DNA of 64,000 bases from Exiguobacterium artemiae 255-15 (GTDB lineage Bacteria; Bacillota; Bacilli; Exiguobacteriales; Exiguobacteriaceae), in NCBI RefSeq assembly GCF_000019905.1, contig NC_010556.1, positions 1,700,001-1,764,000 of the forward strand, given 5' to 3'. Shown one piece after another: positions 17,640-25,271 of the stretch. How positions within the stretch are numbered: position 1 is the stretch's first letter; every line of letters begins with the position of its first letter. The translations under genes were made by a program, and so were the position numbers. The notes beneath the pieces were generated by a model. It was not told the origin of the DNA, searched no databases, and was given only the letters and a program-made list of their open reading frames with translations.

Positions 17640-19153
17640 TTCAGAATTCCTTCTTTCTGTAAATAGTCGCGTGCGACTTGATTGGCTGTTTTCCCGCCAT
17701 AAGCGACCGCTTCATTCATTTTTGACATCTCGCTGTCGGAAATTTTTCCATTCAACTGCTTTAATGCCTGTTCGACTTCCGGATATTCGTCTAACGTCTC
17801 TTGTCGAAGAAGAGGAGCCCCCTCATAAGGCGGGAATAGTTGCTGATCATCCTCTAACACAACCATGTTATATTTGGCGATTTCCGGATCGGTCGAATAC
17901 GCATCGATGACTTGAATATCACCCGACTGGACGGCTTTATAACGTAGTTTCGGTTCCATCGTCACCACTTCTTTGAAATTGACACCGTATTTTTCTTGAA
18001 TTCCTTTATAGCCGTCTTGCCGATCTTTAAACTCTAATGTAAATCCGGCTTTTAATTGATCCGCTACTTGCTGTAAATCGGAAATCGTCTTTAATTGATA
18101 TTGGTCTGCCACCTTTTTCGGAACGGCGACAGCATAGGTGTTGTTATAGTTCATCGGAGGCAACAGTGCCAGCTTTTGTTTAGCAAGACCATCGCGTGCC
18201 TGCTCAAAAACAGCTTGTTTATCGTTCGAGACCGGCTTTTCGTTCGTCAGACTGGCAAGCACTGTGCCCGTGAATTCCGGATACAAATCAATATCACCGG
18301 ACTGTAAGGCTTTATAGACGAATGTCGTCTTCCCGAAGTTCGGTTTGACTTGAACGTTCAAATCCGTCTGATCTTCAATGACCAGTTTATACATATTCAT
18401 TAGAATTTCTGGTTCGACCCCTAATTTACCGGCAACGACCAGATCCGGTTGTTCCGTCCTTCCGAGGGCGAATGGTGTAATGATTAATGCTGCAATCAAG
18501 GCTAGAGCGACTACAAGTCGACCGGTTTGACGTTTTTTAGTCGCGACTTCTGTCTGTCTTAACAATCCGTCAAACAAAAGAGCGAGCAAGGCGGCAGGAA
18601 TCGCACCAAGTAATAACAAATAATTGTCATTGCGGTCAATCCCAAGCAGGATGATCGAACCAAGTCCGCCGGCTCCAATCAAGGCGGCAATCGTAGCCGT
18701 CCCGATAATCAGAACCATCGCCGTCCGAATCCCGGCCATCATGACCGGCAAGGCAAGCGGAAGCTCAACTTTCATCAAACTCTGCATCGGTGTCATCCCG
18801 CAAGCCCGCGCTGCTTCCTTCAGTGAAGGGTCTACTTCCGCTAAGCCCGTATACGTATTTCGGACGATTGGAAGAAGGGCATATAAAACAAGAGCGATGA
18901 CGGATGGGACTGTCCCGATGCCGACGAGCGGAATCATCAGACCGAGTAACGCGAGTGAAGGAATCGTTTGGATGACTGAAGTGACCCCGATCGACCATTC
19001 ACTGAACTTTTTGTGGCGCGACAGATAGATACCGAGGGGAATGGCAATCACACAGGCAATCACCAGTGATAAAACAGACAGTTGAATATGTTCAATCAAC
19101 GCCTGCAACAATTCCGTCTTTCGGTCTTGGTACGTCTCAAACAATCCTGTCAT
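17636..19153 (-). CDS. Fused ABC permease and substrate-binding protein (OpuBC/EgtU-type)
   Basis: A 505-residue fusion. Residues 1-210 are a permease with about five to six helices and a binding-protein-dependent transport motif (EAARACGMTPMQSLMKVELP, near 117-136). A further membrane segment (about 213-232) is followed by a periplasmic-type binding domain of the OpuAC/ProX family (about 235-505; DLVVAGK, FTGTVLASL, YSTDPEI). The fusion puts the binding domain outside, tethered to the pore. Known fusions of this architecture import ergothioneine (EgtU of Streptococcus pneumoniae) or have been reported as bile/osmolyte systems (BilE of Listeria); others carry betaine, carnitine or choline. 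It overlaps the ATPase gene upstream and the kinase gene downstream by four bases each. Confidence 0.87.
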   Translation of the reverse strand: MTGLFETYQDRKTELLQALIEHIQLSVLSLVIACVIAIPLGIYLSRHKKFSEWSIGVTSVIQTIPSLALLGLMIPLVGIGTVPSVIALVLYALLPIVRNTYTGLAEVDPSLKEAARACGMTPMQSLMKVELPLALPVMMAGIRTAMVLIIGTATIAALIGAGGLGSIILLGIDRNDNYLLLLGAIPAALLALLFDGLLRQTEVATKKRQTGRLVVALALIAALIITPFALGRTEQPDLVVAGKLGVEPEILMNMYKLVIEDQTDLNVQVKPNFGKTTFVYKALQSGDIDLYPEFTGTVLASLTNEKPVSNDKQAVFEQARDGLAKQKLALLPPMNYNNTYAVAVPKKVADQYQLKTISDLQQVADQLKAGFTLEFKDRQDGYKGIQEKYGVNFKEVVTMEPKLRYKAVQSGDIQVIDAYSTDPEIAKYNMVVLEDDQQLFPPYEGAPLLRQETLDEYPEVEQALKQLNGKISDSEMSKMNEAVAYGGKTANQVARDYLQKEGILK

Positions 19154-19881
19154 TGGACAGTCCCCCTGACTTGACCCATGAATTCTTGAACAAATTCATC
19201 TTTGCTGGCCAAAATCTCTTCTTTTGTCCCAATCAAAACAATCTCGCCGTCATTCATTAAACAGATCCGGCTGCCGAGCTTTAACGCTTCATTCATGTCA
19301 TGGGTGACGAATAAAATGGTTTTCCCGAGTTCTGCGTTTAAGCGCAACAAATCGTTTTGTAATTGGTCTCTTGAAATCGGATCAAGGGCTGAGAACGGTT
19401 CATCCATTAAGATGACGTCTTGTTCTGCCGCCAAAGCCCGCATGACACCCACCCGCTGTTGCTGGCCGCCCGAAAGTTCCCCCGGATATTTTTTTCTTAA
19501 ATTCTCATTTAAACCGGTTAACTGGAAGAGGTTATGGACACGTTCTTCGACCTTCTTTTTGTCCCACTTCAATAAATGCGGAACGACACTTACGTTTTCT
19601 TCAATCGTCATATGCGGAAATAAGGCGATTTGCTGAAGGACGTAACCAATTTGACGACGCAACTCGTGTTCATTGATTGACATGATCGGTTGACCGTTGA
19701 TCCAAATTTGCCCTTCCGTATGATCAATCAATCGATTGACCATTTTCATCGTCGTCGTTTTCCCGCAACCGGACGGACCGATCAGACAAAAGATTTCCCC
19801 CTGATCGACTGTAAAGTTTAAATCGCGGACCGCTTTCGTTCCATCTGGATATGTTTTTCCAACTGCTTTAAATTCAATCAC
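19150..19881 (-). CDS. ABC transporter ATPase (OpuCA/EgtV-type)
   Basis: A 243-residue ATPase energising the fused importer downstream. Walker A is GPSGCGKTT (about 36-44), the Q-loop is LQQIALFPH, the signature is LSGGQQQR and Walker B with D-loop is VILMDEPFSALD; the switch His is FVTHD. The start is GTG 19881, seven bases after GGAGGG; the frame is open 36 codons further upstream without a ribosome site. Unlike betaine ATPases such as OpuAA and OpuCA it has no C-terminal tandem CBS domains, so it lacks the ionic-strength sensor of those systems. It is the first gene of a three-gene coupled operon. Confidence 0.92.
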   Translation of the reverse strand: MIEFKAVGKTYPDGTKAVRDLNFTVDQGEIFCLIGPSGCGKTTTMKMVNRLIDHTEGQIWINGQPIMSINEHELRRQIGYVLQQIALFPHMTIEENVSVVPHLLKWDKKKVEERVHNLFQLTGLNENLRKKYPGELSGGQQQRVGVMRALAAEQDVILMDEPFSALDPISRDQLQNDLLRLNAELGKTILFVTHDMNEALKLGSRICLMNDGEIVLIGTKEEILASKDEFVQEFMGQVRGTVQ

Positions 19882-19993
19882 GTACGATCCCTCCAGCACC
19901 TTAATGTAGTCAAGTCTATTCTTTATTATCTTTGTAAAATTTCCCTGATTTAACCGTTCTGAAACCTGCTTTACACGATTGGAAGACACAAAA

Positions 19994-20020
19994 AAACCGG
20001 CAGAAGATTCTGTCCGGTTT
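19994..20020 (-). terminator. Terminator of the DUF2187-like gene
   Basis: An 11-bp stem with a one-base bulge, then T7 on the minus strand, directly after the small gene. Confidence 0.75.
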
Positions 20021-20025
20021 ACTGT

Positions 20026-20232
20026 TTATTTTGTCTTACGCTCTAATAATTCAATCTCTGATTTGATTAAAACTTGTTTCTCAAATTCAAACCCAAGAGA
20101 TTCGAAGTTTTTTGTATGCGAGAGATCGCCTACTACCGTATTTGTTAATACAGCCGTGACTTCCGCCACCCAACCTTCTTTTGTTTTTACCATATCACCG
20201 ACGATATAATCAAATAACTCTTCTTCTTCCAT
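20026..20232 (-). CDS. Small DUF2187-like protein
   Basis: A 68-residue protein predicted to be a small beta-rich domain: VGDMVKTKEGWVAEVTAV is a KOW/SH3-like strand pair, followed by NTVVGDL and a HTKNF segment. It resembles the DUF2187 family (YkvS-like) of Bacilli, whose function is unknown; the match is by eye only. Start choice: AGGAG touches the first in-frame ATG at 20241, so the ATG three codons later (20232) is better spaced. It is monocistronic with its own terminator. Confidence 0.6.
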   Translation of the reverse strand: MEEEELFDYIVGDMVKTKEGWVAEVTAVLTNTVVGDLSHTKNFESLGFEFEKQVLIKSEIELLERKTK

Positions 20233-20292
20233 CTTCTTCATCTCCTGACACGTTCAGATAGTCTTAATCATATAAAAGAACCTGTGAAAAAG

Positions 20293-20904
20293 CTAGTATT
20301 GCGTCAAGGTACGTAACATCTGCCGTAAAATCTTCGCAGTCAGTCCCCAAATCAAATACTCTTCATGTTCGTAAAAATGTTCGACTGTTTTATATGTCCG
20401 GTCGACATATGCATCCCGGTTCGCCAGACGATCCGTTGGAACGGTTTTACCGGGACGAATCCGCCACTCCATTTCACCTTGAATCGGTTCTGCTGCAAGC
20501 AAGTCGGCAAGCGCCACATAAAAGATATGGTCGACTTCCATCGGCGACGGCTGAATATCCTCCGCTGTCAGGATGCCGAGATACGGATAGATGATGGAAC
20601 GATTGGGCGTGACGAGCGGTTCCAATGTTCCGATGATTTCAATTTCAGTTTCGCGAATATTCAATTCTTCCGTTGTTTCCCGCACTGCCGCTGCTCTCGG
20701 CTGTTCTCCGGGATCAATCCGACCGCCGGGAAATGCAATTTCTCCCGGTTGCGAACGCAACGTCTTCGCCCGTACTTGGAATAAGAGATGCACTTCCCCG
20801 TCCCGCTCTACTAGTGGGACTAAAACGGCTGCGGCATTTTTAGGAAGCTGTTCCGTAGAAGACGCAAACACGCGTTTGACGTCATGTAATCGAATTTCTT
20901 TCAT
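20293..20904 (-). CDS. NUDIX hydrolase, CoA pyrophosphatase type
   Basis: A 203-residue hydrolase. The NUDIX box begins at GGRIDPGE (around 60) and continues REttEEL, keeping the metal-binding glutamates. Just before it is LRSQPGEIAFPGG, the signature that marks CoA-diphosphatase members (NudL/PCD1-like), which cleave CoA and its derivatives to 3',5'-ADP and phosphopantetheine. It may also act on other nucleotides. Its start overlaps the stop of a small upstream gene by four bases (ATGA), so the pair forms an operon. Confidence 0.83.
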   Translation of the reverse strand: MKEIRLHDVKRVFASSTEQLPKNAAAVLVPLVERDGEVHLLFQVRAKTLRSQPGEIAFPGGRIDPGEQPRAAAVRETTEELNIRETEIEIIGTLEPLVTPNRSIIYPYLGILTAEDIQPSPMEVDHIFYVALADLLAAEPIQGEMEWRIRPGKTVPTDRLANRDAYVDRTYKTVEHFYEHEEYLIWGLTAKILRQMLRTLTQY

Positions 20905-21122
20905 CGTGTTTCCTGCGCCACTTTCTGATACGCTTCTTCGAGATGACGCATCCGAACGATCAAATCGGCATTTTTGGCGATACGATCCGCCAGAATCGAT
21001 CCGGCGACGACCTTGTAATAGGCGTTTAATGCTTGGATTTTTGTCATGTACGCTTCATTTTGCTGCATGTATTCTCTGAAGTTACTCATCAGACGTTCTG
21101 TCGTAAATAATTGCTCGTTCAC
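20901..21122 (-). CDS. Small helical protein of unknown function
   Basis: A 73-residue, all-helical, soluble protein without a recognised family. It is coupled by an ATGA overlap to the NUDIX gene, which suggests shared regulation. Start choice: AAAGG touches an ATG at 21131 (no spacing), while GTG 21122 lies nine bases after it, so GTG is taken. It might be an adaptor or simply a conserved Bacilli hypothetical; no function is proposed. Confidence 0.6.
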   Translation of the reverse strand: MNEQLFTTERLMSNFREYMQQNEAYMTKIQALNAYYKVVAGSILADRIAKNADLIVRMRHLEEAYQKVAQETR

Positions 21123-21211
21123 TGCTCTCATCCTTTCAGACGGTTTGCCGTCCAGTCGATAGTTTAATGGTAGCGAGTTTCGGCTAAGAAGTAAAATAAG
21201 GGGGGCTATCC

Positions 21212-22786
21212 GTGAAGAAAAAAATAGATGTATTGATTATTGGTGCCGGACCGACCGGCTTGACATTAGCGCTTGCCTTATCGCGTTACGGACTGACGTT
21301 TCGGATCATTGAACGCGCAAGCGGTCCATCTGTCGTTTCAAAAGCCATCGGTATTCAGGCACGATCACTCGAGTTGTTCGCACGTCTTGGTGTAGCCGAT
21401 GCCTTAATGGAGAACGCCATTAAAATCAATCAAGGTAACTTATATGTCAATGGTGCCTGGCAGGCAAAACTTGACTTTACGGATTTAAATACACCGTTTC
21501 CTTTCGTCACCTTGTTGCCGCAAAGTGAAACAGAACGAATTCTTGAGACACGTTTAAAAGAAGACGGTCATACGGTCGAACGTGAAACTGAGTTGACCGG
21601 CTTCGCACAATTTCCGACATTCGTCACCGCATCGATTCGAAAACATGATGTCACGGAAACGGTCGATGCTTCCTTCATCATCGGGGCAGATGGGGCCAAC
21701 AGCTTTGTCCGGCGTGAACTCGGACTCCCGTTCAGCGGGAAATCTTTTAAAGAATCCTGGGCACTGGCCGACATTGAAGTCGATTGGCCGTTGTCATCGG
21801 AAGAAGTGCATATTTTCTTCTCTGATCACGGTGTCATCGAATCCTTCCCGCTACAGTCGAATCTTTTCCGAATTACCGGTAATTTAACGAATGGTACCGT
21901 TCCGACCGACCATTCCGCTATCGAAGACTTCTTAAAAAATCGGGCGAAGGTGCCGTTCACTTTAAAGAAAGTCCATTGGTATTCCATGTTCCGCGTTCAT
22001 AATCGAATCATCGAGAAGTTTGGACACCACCGGATCTATTTGATTGGTGACGCCGCGCATATCAATTCACCGGTTGGCGGACAAGGAATGAACACCGGCA
22101 TTGCCGATGCGATGAATTTAGCCTGGAAACTGTGGTGCGTCCACCGGTTTAAAGCCAGTTTCCCGTTACTTGATTCGTACAGCGTCGAGCGACGCGAAGC
22201 AGCGCGCGGTATTTTACGTTCTACGAACCTCGCGACTGAGCTGTTACAGATCAATGTTCCCTTCTTATTGCCGCTTCAGGAAAAAGTCATTCGAAACAGT
22301 TTAAAGATTACACCGTTACACCATTACGTCACGAACCGGATTGCACAACTCAACAGTAATTATCAATCATCGCGGTTGTTTGTCACACAAGGCAATTTCC
22401 CGCTTTTGACGCCGCGTCCGGGAGAACCGATGCCGTACAGTGAAGTTGTCAATCCGCGCACGAAAAAAAATGAACTGTTGTTGCGACGGGCAGATCGTAA
22501 CTTCCTGCTCCTGCTGTTCCTGCCGCGTGAAGCCGGTGAACAGACACTGTTGCCGTTTAAGGAACTCGCCTATTCGTATCCGGACCTGTTCGAAACCGTT
22601 TCGATTCACCAGGAACTGAAAGATGACGGCGTCGTCGATCAGGGCGGCGAACTGGCACGAAAGTTTGGGATTAAACAAGCCGGCCTGTATTTGATTCGCC
22701 CGGACGGATACATTGCTTACCGCCAGCAGGGTTTAAAGATTCAATCCTTCTCACGTTATCTTGAACGTTTACTTTATGCCCGTTAA
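21212..22786 (+). CDS. FAD-dependent aromatic-type monooxygenase (PheA/TfdB family)
   Basis: A 524-residue group A flavoprotein monooxygenase. The N-terminal FAD-binding GxGxxG is IIGAGPTGLTLA (about 9-20), the DG motif is GADGANSFVRR near 157-167 and the GD motif is YLIGDAAHINSPVGGQGMN near 276-294. A thioredoxin-like C-terminal part (about 395-524) is typical of phenol and tetracycline-type hydroxylases. It would hydroxylate an aromatic or polyketide-like substrate with NAD(P)H and O2. The start is GTG after AAGGGGGG. No other catabolic gene is near, so it may be a detoxifying or imported accessory gene; the substrate is unknown. Confidence 0.85.
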   Translation: MKKKIDVLIIGAGPTGLTLALALSRYGLTFRIIERASGPSVVSKAIGIQARSLELFARLGVADALMENAIKINQGNLYVNGAWQAKLDFTDLNTPFPFVTLLPQSETERILETRLKEDGHTVERETELTGFAQFPTFVTASIRKHDVTETVDASFIIGADGANSFVRRELGLPFSGKSFKESWALADIEVDWPLSSEEVHIFFSDHGVIESFPLQSNLFRITGNLTNGTVPTDHSAIEDFLKNRAKVPFTLKKVHWYSMFRVHNRIIEKFGHHRIYLIGDAAHINSPVGGQGMNTGIADAMNLAWKLWCVHRFKASFPLLDSYSVERREAARGILRSTNLATELLQINVPFLLPLQEKVIRNSLKITPLHHYVTNRIAQLNSNYQSSRLFVTQGNFPLLTPRPGEPMPYSEVVNPRTKKNELLLRRADRNFLLLLFLPREAGEQTLLPFKELAYSYPDLFETVSIHQELKDDGVVDQGGELARKFGIKQAGLYLIRPDGYIAYRQQGLKIQSFSRYLERLLYAR

Positions 22787-22819
22787 GGACGTATGATAAA
22801 GATGAGGTGAGGTTTTTAT

Positions 22820-23128
22820 ATGGACTTTAACACGATTCGAATTCTATTGATTGTTGTACTTGTTTTATGCTTCCTCTTCATCGTTACACGACGTACAAAA
22901 GAATCCTTACGTTGGGTCTTACTCGGCGAAGAGTTTGGTGAAAAAGGAGAACGGTTGGCACGCGATCACGATCGGCTCGAACAAGCAGGACTTCATGTCC
23001 GGATGGAACGAGGCGTCAAAACCTCATTTCTGTTCCGTCGCTTCAGTAAAGATTTAGACGATCGGGTGGCGCTGTATGTCTTAAAAGAAGAGTTGCCCGA
23101 AGCCGAAGTGATTCTGCATCGGACGTAA
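22820..23128 (+). CDS. Small single-pass membrane protein
   Basis: A 102-residue protein with one N-terminal transmembrane helix (about 6-22) and a charged cytosolic part with several GE and ER pairs. I do not recognise the family. A GTGAGG Shine-Dalgarno and a following terminator support it as a real gene, perhaps co-transcribed with the monooxygenase 33 bases upstream. The tail KEELPEAEVIL is reminiscent of short signal-transduction or lipid-associated proteins, but nothing firm can be said. Confidence 0.65.
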   Translation: MDFNTIRILLIVVLVLCFLFIVTRRTKESLRWVLLGEEFGEKGERLARDHDRLEQAGLHVRMERGVKTSFLFRRFSKDLDDRVALYVLKEELPEAEVILHRT

Positions 23129-23132
23129 CACA

Positions 23133-23168
23133 AAAACACGGGATCTCCGTCCGGAGATTCCGTGTTTT
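23133..23168. terminator. Bidirectional terminator
   Basis: A 17-bp stem with one mismatch and a 2-base loop, flanked by A and T runs, between the small membrane-protein gene and gpsB, which converge on it. Confidence 0.85.
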
Positions 23169-23203
23169 ATTACATAGCAACGTGTTTTTTAAGTAAGACA
23201 AGA

Positions 23204-23527
23204 TTAATCTTCTTGATGAGGACGTCCGAAAACCGCTTTTTCAAGATTAGAAATTCGACGCAACATATCGTAATTGGACGAATTCGAAGGTGGCGCTGTC
23301 ACTTCTGGTTCTGCTCTCCGCTCATCCCGTTTGAAACCGATGGAAGATGATGAAGATTTCGCTTCTGCTAATTCTCGTGTCAACCGCTCGATTTCCCGTT
23401 CGAATCCTTCATAATCCTTGATGACTTGATCGAGATAACCATCGACGTCTTCAATCACATATCCGCGTAATCCGGTTTTGAACTCTTTTTTGTAAATATC
23501 ATCTGCTGTCAATAACGGCTTATACAT
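23204..23527 (-). CDS. gpsB: Cell-cycle protein GpsB (DivIVA family)
   Basis: A 107-residue DivIVA-like protein. The N-terminal lipid- and partner-binding domain (LTADDIYKKEFKTGLRGY) precedes a coiled coil (about 35-60), a variable Ser-rich linker and a C-terminal trimerising helix (YDMLRRISNLEKAVFG). In Firmicutes GpsB shuttles PBP1 between division site and sidewall and coordinates wall synthesis with division. The start ATG 23527 has GGGAG eight bases upstream. It follows ypsA directly on the same strand, as in B. subtilis. The partner PBP1A gene lies at 27640-30333. Confidence 0.9.
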   Translation of the reverse strand: MYKPLLTADDIYKKEFKTGLRGYVIEDVDGYLDQVIKDYEGFEREIERLTRELAEAKSSSSSIGFKRDERRAEPEVTAPPSNSSNYDMLRRISNLEKAVFGRPHQED

Positions 23528-23532
23528 ATGCT

Positions 23533-24093
23533 TCACTCCCACTGTTCATTGTAGTTCTGCTCTTGCTCCATCATCGCTAAATCATCTTGCGTAATCAGAA
23601 ACAATTGATAATCCGAACGTTCCATCTCTAGTTTAGCACGTTCCACTAAATACTTGGCAGATCCGCCGTGCTCTTCATCATAAACGGATAACAATCCCTG
23701 ACTTTTTTGAATCATGAACTCCGTTTTATTTCGGAACTGGGATGGATTTTCATACGGTTTTTGACTGATGGCATCCACGAAGTCCGCTTGATTCAGCACG
23801 GCCAGATACTGGGCTTGAACCGGCTCTTTCCATTTTGACTCTTGTTCCAGAAAAGGAAGCAGGATGCCTAAGCGGATTTCCGGATAGTCGTGTTTGAGTT
23901 CCAAAACGACTTCACACGCCCAAAGTTCACATCCCGGTGCAGCGCTGGTGATGAACCAGGTTGTTCCCATGTCTTCAATCAGGCGGATCATACGTTCCCG
24001 GTAGGCGGCTTTCAGGATGTTGATTCCCGGGTGTTTTTGATCAAAGATCCCGAGTTCTATCGGTTTATATCCGGTTACTGCGACGACGTTCAT
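23533..24093 (-). CDS. ypsA: YpsA, SLOG-superfamily protein
   Basis: A 186-residue protein of the DUF1273/YpsA family with a Rossmann-like SLOG fold: VAVTGYKP at the N-terminus, TSAAPGCELWACEV (about 50-63), the RNKTEFMI segment and the GSAKYLVERA helix. SLOG proteins bind nucleotide-derived ligands such as ADP-ribose or NAD. In B. subtilis and Staphylococcus aureus YpsA affects division and works near GpsB. It sits between mrfB (ATGA overlap) and gpsB, a conserved arrangement. The ATG at 24093 is chosen over the GTG three codons earlier because of the AAAGGAA spacing and the ATGA coupling. Confidence 0.86.
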   Translation of the reverse strand: MNVVAVTGYKPIELGIFDQKHPGINILKAAYRERMIRLIEDMGTTWFITSAAPGCELWACEVVLELKHDYPEIRLGILLPFLEQESKWKEPVQAQYLAVLNQADFVDAISQKPYENPSQFRNKTEFMIQKSQGLLSVYDEEHGGSAKYLVERAKLEMERSDYQLFLITQDDLAMMEQEQNYNEQWE

Positions 24094-25271
24094 TCGCGAC
24101 ACTTCCTTTGCAGGCGTAAGCTCCGATGATTTAGCTCGGCAAATAATCGTTCTCGCCGCGAAGCTAACAACTGTCGATTTTCTAATAGACGTTTGGCTCG
24201 TTCAGTATAATCATAAGCAACGGATGGTTGTTTGGCAATGTGCTCGGCCCATTTTGCCAGTTCGATGAATCCTTCATAAGTGTTACTTTTTTCAAAACAA
24301 GTATTGGCTTTTTCGTGTTGCTGCAGTTTTTTATACAACCGCCCTTGACGCAACCAACCTTCGGCCGTCAATTCGTCCGCCTGTCCGAAATGCTCCGCTG
24401 ATTGTTCATGAATACCTAAATCGGCTAACCAGATGCCGATGTTCTCACGTACACGTGACGGTGCTTCCTGACGATGGGTCACGAGCCGGTTGCATTCGTC
24501 ATACAGACTCACCAAAGTCAGACAGTCATGCAGATGGTGTTCAAGCACCCCTTCCATGATTGCCGGATTCTGGTGTTCGACATATTGAAAATAATGCATC
24601 GGCGCAAGGAATCCGGGTAAATCATCGGTACGTTCAAATCCAATCCGTTCTTCCATCGCCGTCAAACGGAATGAATCGTACAATCCTTTGAACATCCGCC
24701 GGCAGACATGCAGTAAATCCAGGTGGCCGACTTTCGGCAAACGGGGAACACGTTCCCGCACGAAGACGTGCCGGGTCTTAATCTGCGGCCAATCAAAACT
24801 TTTTCCATTATACGTGATGAAACGGACATCTTCCCCGATATCATGCAGGAAATGATGATAAAGTGCTGCTTCATAATGCGGGTGCGGTAAAAAATACTGC
24901 CGCATCAGCAGCTGACCTTTTTCAAAACGGGCGAATCCCAGTAAAAAAATCGTTGTTCCCGTTCCTTTTAAGCCGGTCGTCTCGGTATCAAAAAAGATGA
25001 CTTGATTGAGCGGGACATCAAGTGCAAGCGGCGGATGCGGCAACTGCAACGATTCAAATACTTCCGCATATGACCGGTGTCCATGTTTTTCCTCAAGAGC
25101 ATACCGGTGGTCCAACCGGACAATCCATTCGTCTTCAAACGTAAGAATGTCTGCTCCTCGGTCCAGCCAGGCGGTTTGTTCCGCTGTTGTCTTTTGCGCC
25201 TCATTGGTTGACGGGCTTGCTGTCGGTTCATTCTCTGTCGTCTTCAACATCCGTCTCAACTTATTTTTCAT
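24090..25271 (-). CDS. mrfB: MrfB/YprB 3'-5' exonuclease with TPR-like repeats
   Basis: A 393-residue protein. The RNase H-like DEDD exonuclease domain runs about 88-265: VIFFDTETTGL carries the first acids, then YNGKSFDWP and the distal HDCLTLVSLYDEC. A TPR-like helical repeat region follows (about 280-380). In B. subtilis MrfB is the exonuclease partner of the MrfA helicase in a mitomycin C damage repair pathway. It overlaps mrfA by four bases (ATGA), so the two are co-translated, and it is followed by ypsA with another ATGA. Confidence 0.88.
   Translation of the reverse strand: MKNKLRRMLKTTENEPTASPSTNEAQKTTAEQTAWLDRGADILTFEDEWIVRLDHRYALEEKHGHRSYAEVFESLQLPHPPLALDVPLNQVIFFDTETTGLKGTGTTIFLLGFARFEKGQLLMRQYFLPHPHYEAALYHHFLHDIGEDVRFITYNGKSFDWPQIKTRHVFVRERVPRLPKVGHLDLLHVCRRMFKGLYDSFRLTAMEERIGFERTDDLPGFLAPMHYFQYVEHQNPAIMEGVLEHHLHDCLTLVSLYDECNRLVTHRQEAPSRVRENIGIWLADLGIHEQSAEHFGQADELTAEGWLRQGRLYKKLQQHEKANTCFEKSNTYEGFIELAKWAEHIAKQPSVAYDYTERAKRLLENRQLLASRRERLFAELNHRSLRLQRKCRE

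Noticed and set aside
23129-23203. Search for rnpB next to gpsB, where B. subtilis has it
   Set aside because: Only 75 bases with a terminator lie there, too short for RNase P RNA.
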